Source: Burkholderiaceae bacterium
Lineage (GTDB): Bacteria; Pseudomonadota; Gammaproteobacteria; Burkholderiales; Burkholderiaceae_D
Direction of reading: 5' to 3'
Assembly: GCA_004298905.1 (NCBI GenBank)
Contig: SCTK01000015.1
Coordinates: 28,458-92,457, forward strand
DNA length: 64,000 nt
Part shown: one piece after another, positions 56,001 through 64,000 of the stretch
How positions within the stretch are numbered: position 1 is the first letter of the stretch
Layout: every line of letters starts with the position of its first letter
Position numbers and translations under genes: made by a program
Notes under the pieces: generated by a model
What the model was told of the DNA's origin: nothing
Seen by the model: the letters and a program-made list of their open reading frames with translations, nothing else
Databases searched by the model: none

Positions 56001-56506
56001 CACATGCTCCACAGACGCGTCAGCAGCGCCATGACCAGGAGGGTGTAGAAAGCCGCGATCAGGTCGTCCCACATCACACCAAACCCGCCCTTCAGACTGC
56101 GGTCGAAATAGCGGATCGGTGGCGGTTTGACGATATCGAAAAAGCGGAACAAGCCGAAGCCAACCAGCTGCCACAGCACATTGTGAGGAATCAGCAACAA
56201 GACCAAGGCGAACGCGATCATTTCATCCCATACCATGCCGCTGTGGTCAGCCACGCCCAGTTCGCGCCCCGTCCTCTCGCACACCAGTATGCCAACGCCA
56301 AAACCACCCGCCAGCAAGACCAGCCAAACCGCCGGACTGAACAAAGGTTGCAGTAGAACAAACACCGGCCAGACGGCCAGCGTGCCACAGGTGCCCGGCG
56401 CACGGCGCGGCAATCCTGCGCCAAAACCAAACGCAAGCATGCGCGCCGGATGTTGCATCAACCAGCGGAAGGTCGGATGGGGTAAGGTCGTCGCGGATTC
56501 CGTCAT
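55997..56506 (-). CDS. pgpA: Phosphatidylglycerophosphatase A
   Basis: 169 residues. The start is five bases after the thiL stop; an in-frame ATG 21 bases earlier is possible. AFGFGAGLPRRAPGTCGTLAV and the metal-binding DHSGMVWDEMIA and GVMWDDLIAA blocks with four helices match PgpA. It dephosphorylates phosphatidylglycerophosphate in the membrane. Confidence 0.94.
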   Translation of the reverse strand: MTESATTLPHPTFRWLMQHPARMLAFGFGAGLPRRAPGTCGTLAVWPVFVLLQPLFSPAVWLVLLAGGFGVGILVCERTGRELGVADHSGMVWDEMIAFALVLLLIPHNVLWQLVGFGLFRFFDIVKPPPIRYFDRSLKGGFGVMWDDLIAAFYTLLVMALLTRLWSMW

Positions 56507-56510
56507 GGCG

Positions 56511-57476
56511 TCAGGCGAAGTGGTCATACGATTGCAAGCCCATTTGCTGGAGCAACTGCTGTGCGGATTGGCCATTCTTGTCGAGCAAGCGCAACTCTTC
56601 GCCACCGGAGATATGTCCAACCCGGGTCAGACGCACGCCGACTTCCTTGCCGGCCGCTTCGATTTCGTTGCGGTTGTTCGGGCGTGCGGTGAAACACAAT
56701 TCGTAGTCGTCACCTCCCGCGAGGGCGCATTCGTATTGCACTTCCAGCGGCTGACTCGACATCACCTCGGACACGGGAATGCACTCCAGCCAGACCTCGG
56801 CACCGACGCCCGAGCGATCCAGAATGTGTTTCAGATCGCCGATCAAACCGTCGGAAATATCGATAGCCGCATGCGCCAGCGGCCGCAGCGCTGCACCCAG
56901 CGCGACGCGCGGCAAAGGCTGCTCCAGCCGGTCGGCAACGTAGGCGAAGGACGCCTCCGGCAGTTTGGCTTGCTTGTTGAGTACGCGCAGCGCCAGCGCG
57001 GCATCGCCCAGCGTGCCGGAAATCCAGATATCGTCGCCCGCACGTGCAGCATCCCGCCGCAACACAAACGGTTTGCGCAATTCACCGATGGCGGTAATCG
57101 TGATCGACAGCGGCCCGCACGTCGTGTCGCCGCCGATCAACTCGCAATGAAAACTGTCGGCCAGATTGAACAAGCCGCGTGAAAATTCCTGCAACCAGTC
57201 CTCATCGACCTTGGGCAAAGAAAGCGCCAGCGTGAAATAGCGCGGCGTCGCACCCATCGCCGCCAGATCGGACAGGCTCACGGCCAGGGCCTTGTGGCCG
57301 AGCTTGCGCGGATCGACAAAAGGGAAAAAATGGCGCCCGGAAATCAGCGTATCAGTCGTCACCGCCAGCTCCATGTCGCTGGCCGGCGCAATGATGGCGC
57401 AATCGTCCCCGACCCCCAGCTTGGCACGCCGGGGCGAGCGGGTGAAATATTTTTCGATCAGTTCAAACTCGTTCAT
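56511..57476 (-). CDS. thiL: Thiamine-monophosphate kinase
   Basis: 321 residues. GVGDDCAII, TTDTLISGRHF, SLSDLAAMGA, LIGGDTTCGPL, DISDGLIGDLKHIL and GGDDYELCFTA are the ThiL ATP and metal sites. It phosphorylates thiamine monophosphate to the active diphosphate. The start is MNEFELIEKYF; the codon just before it is also ATG. Confidence 0.96.
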   Translation of the reverse strand: MNEFELIEKYFTRSPRRAKLGVGDDCAIIAPASDMELAVTTDTLISGRHFFPFVDPRKLGHKALAVSLSDLAAMGATPRYFTLALSLPKVDEDWLQEFSRGLFNLADSFHCELIGGDTTCGPLSITITAIGELRKPFVLRRDAARAGDDIWISGTLGDAALALRVLNKQAKLPEASFAYVADRLEQPLPRVALGAALRPLAHAAIDISDGLIGDLKHILDRSGVGAEVWLECIPVSEVMSSQPLEVQYECALAGGDDYELCFTARPNNRNEIEAAGKEVGVRLTRVGHISGGEELRLLDKNGQSAQQLLQQMGLQSYDHFA

Positions 57477-57528
57477 CATGAAAACATGACAAGGGATTGC
57501 ATTGCGGATTACTTCGGGCAAAAAAACA

Positions 57529-57960
57529 TCAGCGGCCCTTGCGGCCCACCTCTGACGCGCGCAGAACCAGCGCCTGCTTATCCAGCACGCCGTTGACATA
57601 CTTGAAGCCATCAGTACCACCGAAGGACTTGGCCAGCTCCACCGCTTCGTTGATTACCACGCGGTAGGGAATGTCCGGCTGGTGCGCCAATTCAAAGCTG
57701 CCCAGCAACAACACGGCATGTTCCACCGGGCTGAGTTCCGCCAGCGGACGATCCAGATGCGCTGCAAAGCCATTGCTCAGCGTCTCAGCCTCGCGAATCG
57801 CACCGTGCAACAACGTCACAAAATAAGCCTGGTCGGCCTGGGCAAAACCAGTGTCCTCGCGCAGGTGCGCTTCAATGACGCCAGCATCTTCCCGCGCCAG
57901 CAACCATTGGTACAAACCCTGCAAAGCGTATTCGCGCGCGCGGCGGCGAGCACTCTTCAT
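57529..57960 (-). CDS. nusB: Transcription antitermination factor NusB
   Basis: 143 residues, all-helical NusB fold: [17 protein letters not shown] at the start, [16 protein letters not shown], and [25 protein letters not shown] at the end. It acts with NusE in rRNA antitermination. The start overlaps the ribH stop by four bases, the common ribH-nusB coupling. Confidence 0.96.
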   Translation of the reverse strand: MKSARRRAREYALQGLYQWLLAREDAGVIEAHLREDTGFAQADQAYFVTLLHGAIREAETLSNGFAAHLDRPLAELSPVEHAVLLLGSFELAHQPDIPYRVVINEAVELAKSFGGTDGFKYVNGVLDKQALVLRASEVGRKGR

Positions 57961-58454
57961 GCTTCGTCCTCGTCCATTTCATCGTCTTCCGCGCCTTCGA
58001 GCAGGGCCAGCTCAAGGTTGGCCATTTCAACGGCCACGCGCGCCGCATCCGCGCCTTTTTCGGCGGCACGAATTTCAGCCTGCGCCTCATTCTCGGTGGT
58101 CAGGATGGCGTTGGCGACCGGAATATCGTGTTCCAGAGTGACGCGCGTCACGCCGGCTGCGCTTTCATTGGCCACAATCTCGAAGTGATAGGTCTCGCCG
58201 CGAATCACCACACCGATCGCAATCAACGCGTCAAACGATTCGGTCTGCGCCAACTGTTGCAAGGCGAAAGGGATTTCCAGTGCGCCCGGCACGGTGATCA
58301 GCAGAATGTCGTTCGAGGCAACGCCCAGATGCAGCAATTCCTGAACGCAAGCGGCGCTCAAGGCACGGCACAGCGGCTCGTTGAAACGCGCTTGCACGAT
58401 GCCAATGCGCAAACCCTCGCCATTTAGATCGGGAGTCAGCAAGCTTGTTTCCAT
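57957..58454 (-). CDS. ribH: 6,7-dimethyl-8-ribityllumazine synthase
   Basis: 165 residues. [47 protein letters not shown] and the [17 protein letters not shown] block are typical. It condenses the butanone phosphate with the pyrimidine to form lumazine. AAGGAAA sets the start at 58454. The C-terminus is extended by an acidic tail ([13 protein letters not shown]). Confidence 0.96.
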   Translation of the reverse strand: METSLLTPDLNGEGLRIGIVQARFNEPLCRALSAACVQELLHLGVASNDILLITVPGALEIPFALQQLAQTESFDALIAIGVVIRGETYHFEIVANESAAGVTRVTLEHDIPVANAILTTENEAQAEIRAAEKGADAARVAVEMANLELALLEGAEDDEMDEDEA

Positions 58455-58473
58455 AATGTTTCCTTTATTAATT

Positions 58474-59598
58474 TCATTCCTCATAGCCACTCACCTGCAG
58501 CGCGTAGCCCGTCATGCTGGGCATCTTGCGCGGTTTGGCGAGTAGCTTCATTTGCACCACGCCAAGGTCTTTGAGGATCTGGGCGCCGATTCCATAGGTA
58601 CGCAGATCCGGTTTACCTTGCGTGGGTGTACTGCCGGTATCCTGCGTGCACAGCGCGGCAAACTGTTGTTGCAGACGCATACTGGTTTCGGCGCAGTTAA
58701 GCAAGACCACGACCCCGGAACCGGCTTGGACAATCGCTTCCAGGGCGCGTGGCAAGGGCCAGGAATGGCTGCTGGTCTGCGTCTCCAGCATGTCGAGCAT
58801 GGACAACGGTTCGTGCACGCGCACCAGGGTTTCGCGCGCCGGGTCGATGTCGCCGAATACCAGAGCCAAATGGGTAGCGCCGCTCGGGGTATCGCGGTAG
58901 AGCCGGCCGCGAAACTCTCCGTAGGGTGTGTGCATCACGCGCTCGCCCAGCCGTTCGATCAGACTTTCGTGGGCGCTGCGGTACTGGATCAGATCGGCAA
59001 TCGTGCCGACCTTGAGCTGGTGCTGGGCGGCAAATTCGAGCAAATCGGGCAGCCGCGCCATGGTGCCGTCATCTTTCAATATTTCACAAATCACGGCGGC
59101 CGGGCTGCAACCGGCCAGCTGCGCCAGATCGCAACCAGCTTCGGTATGACCGGCGCGCATCAACACCCCGCCATCCTGCGCTTGCAGCGGAAAGATGTGT
59201 CCCGGCTGCACCAAATCTTCGGGCTGGGCATTTTTAGCGACCGCCGCCTGAATCGTGCGCGCGCGGTCGGCGGCCGAAATGCCGGTGGTCACACCCGCTG
59301 CGGCTTCGATCGAGACCGTGAAGTTGGTGCCATAGGAAGAAGCGTTGTCACTCACCATCAAGGGCAGCTTGAGCTGCTTGCAGCGCGTCTCGGTCAGAGT
59401 CAGGCAGATCAGGCCACGGCCAAAACGGGCCATGAAATTGATCGCTTCAGGCGTCACAAAATCGGCCGCCAGCAACAGATCCCCTTCGTTTTCACGGTCT
59501 TCCTCGTCGACCAATACGACCATGCGGCCCGCCTTGAGCTCGGCGACGATCTCGGGGGTACTGGCGATGGCTATAGCAGGAATGGCAGGCTGGGACAT
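58474..59598 (-). CDS. ribBA: 3,4-dihydroxy-2-butanone 4-phosphate synthase with degenerate GTP cyclohydrolase II domain
   Basis: 374 residues. The RibB half (about 1-205) is intact: [12 protein letters not shown], the [10 protein letters not shown] segment, [22 protein letters not shown] and [12 protein letters not shown]. The C-terminal half has the GCHII fold outline ([14 protein letters not shown], the [15 protein letters not shown] block) but lacks the SECLTGDxxxSLxCDCG zinc cysteines, so it probably makes only the butanone phosphate. A true GTP cyclohydrolase II would be encoded elsewhere. It precedes ribH by 19 bases. Confidence 0.94.
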   Translation of the reverse strand: MSQPAIPAIAIASTPEIVAELKAGRMVVLVDEEDRENEGDLLLAADFVTPEAINFMARFGRGLICLTLTETRCKQLKLPLMVSDNASSYGTNFTVSIEAAAGVTTGISAADRARTIQAAVAKNAQPEDLVQPGHIFPLQAQDGGVLMRAGHTEAGCDLAQLAGCSPAAVICEILKDDGTMARLPDLLEFAAQHQLKVGTIADLIQYRSAHESLIERLGERVMHTPYGEFRGRLYRDTPSGATHLALVFGDIDPARETLVRVHEPLSMLDMLETQTSSHSWPLPRALEAIVQAGSGVVVLLNCAETSMRLQQQFAALCTQDTGSTPTQGKPDLRTYGIGAQILKDLGVVQMKLLAKPRKMPSMTGYALQVSGYEE

Positions 59599-59749
59599 GC
59601 GGGGGAGGTTGCGCTTGGGAAAGCGTGCATTCTAGCCGATCCGGCCAGTCAGACCCAGTATTTTCAATGCTTCCGAGACAGTACGCACTTAATTGTTGGT
59701 TCTCGCTGCCGTAAACAAGGACTGACCCTGTTCTCCCATCCCTATCCCC

Positions 59750-61345
59750 ATGAGCAAGGCTGCCTCCCTGTTTCAGTCCCTGAGTGGCGCGTCCGACAAG
59801 ACATCGGAAGCCTCGCCGCTGGCGGGGAAAAAGGTATTGATCGCCGACCGCCACGCCAGCACGCGCATGGCTTTGCGCGATATGGTGACCCAGCTGGGCG
59901 TCGCCAACGTCATCAATGCAAACAGCGCTGGCGATGTGATTCGCATCGTCAAGAACGCCATCGTCGACATCATTCTGTGCGAATACAAGCTGGACGAAGT
60001 GCGCGACGGCCAGCAATTGCTGGAAGAGTTGCGGCACGAAAAACTGATCCCGCTGTCGACTATGTTCATGATGATCACCAATGAGCGCAGCTATAAACAG
60101 GTGGTTGCCGTGGCCGAGTTTGCGCCCGACGACTACCTGCTCAAACCGTTTACGCCGGATCAACTTTATCAGCGGCTGTTGCGTGCGTTTCGCAAAAAAC
60201 AAATCTTCAGCAAAGCCTATCAATTGATCGAGGACGGCAAGATCGATGCAGCCTTGAGCGAATGCGATAGCGTGATGACTGCTCAGCCACGCTTCGCGGC
60301 CGATGCGCTACGCCTGAAAATCGACATGCTCAACACCGCCGGGCGTCATGAAGAAGCCGAGCAACTGCTGCAGATGATCGTTAACAGCAAGGTGGTGCCC
60401 TGGGCGCAAATGGGACTGGCGGTCGTGCGCTATAACCAGGACCGTCTGGATGAAGCGGAAAAATTGGTGGAAGGCTTGATCGGCGAAAAAGAAGAATATC
60501 TGGCGGCCTACGATTTTCTGGCCGAGATCAAAAAGGAAATGGGCAAGGAAGGCGAAGCGCTCGAAGTACTGGAACGTGCCGGCAGTATTTCCGGCTTCAA
60601 CGTCAAGCGCATGCGCAAGACCGGTGAACTGGCCGCCGCGACCGGCGACCACACCAAGGCGGCGCAAGTGTTTGCCAAGGTTGTCGATCGGGTGCGCGAT
60701 TCATCGCTGATTCGCAGCGCGGATTTTTCCAACCTGTCCAAAGCCTTTGTGGCGCAAGGCCGTCTGGATGAGGCTGAGAAGGTGAATGCCGATTTGAAAC
60801 GCACGCTGCGCGGCGCACCGGACACGGAAATCACCGCCAAATTGATCGAGTATCAGCGCCTGCTGGCGCAGAATAAAACCGCAGAAGCCGACGAAGTCTT
60901 GCTGCAAGCGGTCCAGCTGCAATTGCAGAACACGGCCCTTTTGCCCGCCACAATGGAAGCCGATCTGGCGGAAGCCTGCTTCGATCGTTCGCATTTCGAC
61001 CACGGCTTCAATATCGCGCGCAAAGTTGCGCTGCGGGGCGACATTGACAAAGGCGTGCGCGGCCGCATCGAAGTCTTGCTGGATCAGTACCGCGAGCGCC
61101 AGGAAGCACGCCGCAAAGCGGCTCCGCTCCGGAAACTCCCGGTCGATGAGTTGATCCACGCCATTAAACGGCTGGACGAAGAGGGATGGAGCGATGAATT
61201 GGGTGAACTCTGCCGCCGCAACGTCGAGCATTGGACGCATGAAGATCCCGCCAGTCCGGAGATTCAGGGCGCACACAAACGCCTTGGCGCCATCATGCGC
61301 AAATACGGCATCAACGCCGCAAGCAGTGAAAAAGTAGCCGGCTGA
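59750..61345 (+). CDS. Response-regulator-like protein with TPR region (pseudo-receiver)
   Basis: 531 residues. N-terminal receiver-like domain (about 27-145): VLIADRHAS with acidic pair, DIILCEYKL where Glu78 stands at the usual phospho-Asp place, and DYLLKPF with the conserved Lys. The remainder is helical, with TPR-like repeats (EEAEQLLQMIVNSK, LDEAEKLVEGLIGEKEEY, LDEAEKVNADLKR). It has no DNA-binding or output enzyme domain, so it is likely a protein-interaction hub. It is read against the flanking rib genes and has its own promoter region. Confidence 0.85.
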   Translation: MSKAASLFQSLSGASDKTSEASPLAGKKVLIADRHASTRMALRDMVTQLGVANVINANSAGDVIRIVKNAIVDIILCEYKLDEVRDGQQLLEELRHEKLIPLSTMFMMITNERSYKQVVAVAEFAPDDYLLKPFTPDQLYQRLLRAFRKKQIFSKAYQLIEDGKIDAALSECDSVMTAQPRFAADALRLKIDMLNTAGRHEEAEQLLQMIVNSKVVPWAQMGLAVVRYNQDRLDEAEKLVEGLIGEKEEYLAAYDFLAEIKKEMGKEGEALEVLERAGSISGFNVKRMRKTGELAAATGDHTKAAQVFAKVVDRVRDSSLIRSADFSNLSKAFVAQGRLDEAEKVNADLKRTLRGAPDTEITAKLIEYQRLLAQNKTAEADEVLLQAVQLQLQNTALLPATMEADLAEACFDRSHFDHGFNIARKVALRGDIDKGVRGRIEVLLDQYRERQEARRKAAPLRKLPVDELIHAIKRLDEEGWSDELGELCRRNVEHWTHEDPASPEIQGAHKRLGAIMRKYGINAASSEKVAG

Positions 61346-61356
61346 ATTCCAGCCAG

Positions 61357-61399
61357 GCGTTACTGTGACCGCAAGCTCAGCATGCGTTCACAGTAACGC
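61357..61399. other. Perfect 12-bp inverted repeat across the end of ribE
   Basis: GCGTTACTGTGA (61357-61368) and TCACAGTAACGC (61388-61399) enclose 19 bases and span the ribE stop codon, just after the convergent gene. No T-run. It may stabilise or end both transcripts. Confidence 0.6.
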
Positions 61400-61983
61400 G
61401 CCATCAAATCCACTTCCAGATTGACCTTACTGCCCACGTGCAAATATTGCAGCGTGGTCATCTGCAAAGTATGCGGGATCAGGTTGATGGCAATTTCGCA
61501 GCCTGCGGGCAGATCCTCCACTTGATTGATCGTCAGACTGACGCCGTCGACCACCACCGAGCCTTTGTGCGCAAAATATTTTGCCAGTGCGAGTGGCGTG
61601 AGAATTTTCAGCAGCATGGAGACGCCCACCGCTTCCAGACAAGTCACCGTGCCGACGCCATCGACATGGCCGGACACCAGATGGCCGCCCAAACGATCGG
61701 ACAGGCGCAAAGCTTTTTCCAGATTGACCGGGCCGGGTTGATTCAGCCCGGCTGTGCAACGCAAACTTTCCTGCGACACATCGACGGCGAAATGTGGCGC
61801 ACTCTTTTCCACCACGGTCATGCACGCGCCATTGATGGCGATGCTGTCGCCCAGCGCCACATCGTCCAGCGCCAACGCGCCTGCATGCACGCGTAAGCGC
61901 ACGCCCGGCACGCCCGGCACGCCCTGCGCGATCGGCGTGACGGTTTCAATCGTACCCATGGCAGCCACAATCCCGGTAAACAT
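61360..61983 (-). CDS. ribE: Riboflavin synthase subunit alpha
   Basis: 207 residues with two lumazine-binding halves: MFTGIVAAMGTI at the start, SIAINGACMTVV in half one and KGSVVVDGVSLTIN in half two, plus GGHLVSGHVDG. It dismutates two lumazines to riboflavin. GAGG before the ATG at 61983 sets the start. It follows ribD by seven bases. Confidence 0.96.
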   Translation of the reverse strand: MFTGIVAAMGTIETVTPIAQGVPGVPGVRLRVHAGALALDDVALGDSIAINGACMTVVEKSAPHFAVDVSQESLRCTAGLNQPGPVNLEKALRLSDRLGGHLVSGHVDGVGTVTCLEAVGVSMLLKILTPLALAKYFAHKGSVVVDGVSLTINQVEDLPAGCEIAINLIPHTLQMTTLQYLHVGSKVNLEVDLMARYCERMLSLRSQ

Positions 61984-61990
61984 TTTTCCT

Positions 61991-63097
61991 CTATCCCTCC
62001 AGCCCCTTGTACTGCAAACGCAGCCGCACATCGGTACCCACACGCTGCGCATCGACAAATTCCCACACCGGCGCCAGCGGCAAACGCGCCAATGCCGGCA
62101 GATCGAACAAGGGGCGGCCCGGCCCCAGCAACACTGGCGCCACATAGAGCAGCAACTCGTCGATCAATCCCAGTTGCAGCAGCGCCGTGTTCAAACGCGT
62201 ACCCGCCTCGACATGTACTTCATTGATCTCGCGCTGCGCCAGTGTGCGCATCAACGCCGGCAAGTCGACTTGAAAACGGGACTCTGCCGATGCGGCAGGC
62301 AGATACAGAATATCGGCACCGCGGTCGCGCAAGAGATTTTCCCGGGCTTCATCGCGCAACGCCGTCGCGATCCAGGTTGGCGCGCCTTGCAGCAGATGCG
62401 CATCGGCGGGAATCATCAAGCGGCCATCGACGACGACCTTGACTGGTTGACGCGGTGTTTCCAGTTCGCGCACATCGAGCTGCGGATTGTCGCTGTGCAC
62501 GGTGCCCGATCCGGTGAGAATCGCGCAGGCACGCGCACGCCAGGCATGGCCATCGGCGCGCGCCGCCGCGCCGGTAATCCATTGGCTGGCACCATTCTCC
62601 AGTGCGGTCTTGCCGTCCAGACTGAGCGCCAGTTTGCTGCGCACCCACGGCCGCTGCCGCGTCATGCGTGAAATGAAACCGCAATTGAGCGCCTGCGCTT
62701 CCTGTTGCAACAAGCCGCAACGCACATCAACGCCCGCAGCCCGCAATTTCTGCAAGCCGCGCCCAGCAACCAGCGGATTGGGATCTTCCATGGCGGCAAA
62801 CACGCGGCTCACCCCGGCCCGCAGTAAGGCATCGACACAGGGCCCGGTGCGGCCAATATGACTGCAAGGCTCCAGCGTCACATAGACAGTCGCGCCCGCC
62901 GCCTGCGCACCGGCCGCCAACAACGCCATGATCTCGGCATGCGGTTCGCCGGCGCGTGCATGCCAACCCTCGGCCAGCACCCGCCCGTCCTTGACCAGCA
63001 CGCAGCCCACGCGCGGATTGGGCGTGGCCGTAAACAAGCCGCGCTGCGCCAGACGCAGCGCGCGCGCCATGTAATCGTGATCGGCTTCGGAGAACAT
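61991..63097 (-). CDS. ribD: Bifunctional riboflavin deaminase/reductase RibD
   Basis: 368 residues. The deaminase half has PHAEIMAL and TLEPCSHIGRTGPC, giving the zinc His and two Cys. The reductase half has RSKLALSLDGKTAL, ILTGSGTVHSDNPQLDVR and the EVHVEAGTRLNTALL block. It carries out two successive steps after GTP cyclohydrolase II. Confidence 0.97.
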   Translation of the reverse strand: MFSEADHDYMARALRLAQRGLFTATPNPRVGCVLVKDGRVLAEGWHARAGEPHAEIMALLAAGAQAAGATVYVTLEPCSHIGRTGPCVDALLRAGVSRVFAAMEDPNPLVAGRGLQKLRAAGVDVRCGLLQQEAQALNCGFISRMTRQRPWVRSKLALSLDGKTALENGASQWITGAAARADGHAWRARACAILTGSGTVHSDNPQLDVRELETPRQPVKVVVDGRLMIPADAHLLQGAPTWIATALRDEARENLLRDRGADILYLPAASAESRFQVDLPALMRTLAQREINEVHVEAGTRLNTALLQLGLIDELLLYVAPVLLGPGRPLFDLPALARLPLAPVWEFVDAQRVGTDVRLRLQYKGLEG

Positions 63098-63124
63098 GGC
63101 GTGATTGTACGCCAGCGAAAAACG

Positions 63125-63156
63125 CTCCCGGCCACCCGCTGCGCGGTGACCGGGAG
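63125..63156 (-). terminator. Intrinsic terminator downstream of the Hsp20 gene
   Basis: CTCCCGGTCACC / GGTGGCCGGGAG stem with an 8-nt loop, followed on the minus strand by CGTTTTT. It separates the heat-shock gene from ribD. Confidence 0.85.
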
Positions 63157-63169
63157 TGGGTTCAGGTGA

Positions 63170-63604
63170 TTATTTGATCGCCAGACGTTTGTTGGCGGTG
63201 GTTGCTTTTTTCGGCAGCAGCAATTGCAGCACGCCGTTTTCATAACGCGCATCAGCGTGTGTTTCATCGACTTCCTGCGGCAAGTCGAAACTGCGTGCAT
63301 AGGACGCGGCATAACGTTCGGAATACAGCACCCGATCGTCTTTCTGTTCCTTGCTGGTTTGCACCTGCGCGGAAATCGCCACGCGGTTGCCCTGGATATC
63401 CACCTGGATGTCATCTTTCTTGACGCCCGGCAGATCAACCTTGACCTCGAACGCTTCCGGTTTTTCCGTCACATCCATGCGCGCCCGTGCCAGCGGCGCA
63501 CCTTCGTTCGTGGTCCAGCTGGGCCGGGCAAACACATCGCCGAACACATCTTCAAACAAGGTCAGCGGATCACGATAATTGGTGTTGCGTGTAATCAGAT
63601 TCAT
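63170..63604 (-). CDS. Hsp20/alpha-crystallin small heat-shock protein
   Basis: 144 residues. The alpha-crystallin domain (about 45-144) shows MDVTEKPEAFEVKVDLPGVKKDDIQV, ERYAASYARSFDLP and the closing ADARYENGVLQLLLPKK. GGAGG nine bases before the ATG sets the start. It holds unfolding proteins for refolding by DnaK. An internal IxI-type C-terminal tag is not obvious (ends RLAIK). Confidence 0.94.
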   Translation of the reverse strand: MNLITRNTNYRDPLTLFEDVFGDVFARPSWTTNEGAPLARARMDVTEKPEAFEVKVDLPGVKKDDIQVDIQGNRVAISAQVQTSKEQKDDRVLYSERYAASYARSFDLPQEVDETHADARYENGVLQLLLPKKATTANKRLAIK

Positions 63605-64000
63605 GGTGTCCTCCTTGAAAAAAATAAAGGGGTACCCCAAACATATTTCCGAATCGAGGAATTTCAAGGGGACGATTTTTGGGCAGTCGCTATCTCGCCG
63701 GGGCTAACAATAGCGGCCAGCAGAAAACTTGCGAACAATTCTCCGGCGAGCCCGTCAGCGTGGTGTATTGCTCCTCGGTAGATCAAAGGCACCCAATCAA
63801 AATCGGATTCTTTTCCATAAAGAAAATAGAAATGTAGGATGGGTGGAGCGCAGCGATACCCATCATCGTTAGAGAGCAGTATGGGTTTCGCCGAGGCTCA
63901 ACCCATCCTTGTATCTTGTTCACTGTGATGATTAGCTATTATCACAAGAGGTGAAGAGAGCTTGGGCCCACCCTGAGGATGGGAATCTTGTCGCGTAGAT
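63605..64000. other. Region upstream of the Hsp20 gene, no confident gene
   Basis: 396 bases to the window edge. It should hold the Hsp20 promoter, not identified. A minus-strand frame 63664-63792 (from a GTG) reads PLIYRGAIHHADGLAGELF and may be a gene tail or remnant (low confidence). A GGATGGGT-type hairpin repeat follows at 63833. Confidence 0.4.
63833..63913. repeat. Nested hairpin repeat (TGTAGGATGGGT type)
   Basis: TGTAGGATGGGT (63833-63844) pairs with ACCCATCCTTGTA (63901-63913). Inside are two smaller hairpins, GATGGGT/ACCCATC and ATGGGTT/AACCCAT. It resembles an abundant intergenic repeat of many betaproteobacteria. Confidence 0.7.

Noticed and set aside
58552..60084. 510-codon plus-strand frame
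   Set aside because: Antisense to ribBA and running into the out-of-frame start of the TPR protein; not protein-like.

Overview
The window looks like a chromosomal segment of a betaproteobacterium, most likely of the Nitrosomonadales type. This is an inference from gene order and families: gph-trpE-trpG-trpD-trpC, ribD-ribE ... ribBA-ribH-nusB-thiL-pgpA-pncC, recX-recA, sucC-sucD, split pntAA/pntAB/pntB, yhdP-nitrilase-tldD next to glnE, a PEP-CTERM protein and a type IVa pilin. No rRNA, tRNA, CRISPR array, transposase or integrase gene was seen.

Bases 1-11960 are an accessory lipid-type locus. It holds two paralogous FeeM-like N-acyl amino acid synthases, a dedicated acyl carrier protein, a FabF-type ketosynthase, a ThiF-like E1 enzyme, a nitroreductase-like flavoprotein, a methyltransferase, two LolC/E-type FtsX permeases, a LolA-like periplasmic protein and the end of an outer-membrane beta-barrel. 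It closes with a PEP-CTERM protein that has a sigma54-type promoter. Read together, this is a candidate pathway that makes an N-acylated amino acid lipid and moves it to the outer membrane or surface. The product is not known from sequence.

Bases 11968-21400 are mostly housekeeping (mnmA-nudJ, the proton-translocating transhydrogenase, DAHP synthase with a candidate attenuator leader) plus small membrane and zinc-ribbon proteins. Bases 22100-23070 look like two orphan integron gene cassettes separated by an attC-like site. Bases 23195-34916 hold tldD, a nitrilase, yhdP, glnE, ilvE and a heptosyltransferase. Bases 34953-39900 hold purU, small enzymes, bepA and moaC, separated by hairpin repeats. 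Bases 39892-41332 hold a pilin accessory gene and pilA with a sigma54-type promoter.

Bases 41491-48945 are a trp operon (gph, a Trp-rich leader, trpE, trpG, trpD, trpC, then dsbD). Two repeat events disturb it. A GxxExxY nuclease-like gene inside a perfect 29-bp inverted repeat sits between trpE and trpG, and a 46-bp perfect palindromic arm pair is spliced in frame into the start of dsbD. Empty relatives of the GxxExxY element's arms occur at 32600, 37496 and 54141. Bases 48955-51290 encode a small membrane protein, an FHA protein and a PP2C phosphatase. The rest holds sucCD, recX-recA, the riboflavin/thiamin gene string, a pseudo-receiver TPR protein and a small heat-shock protein.
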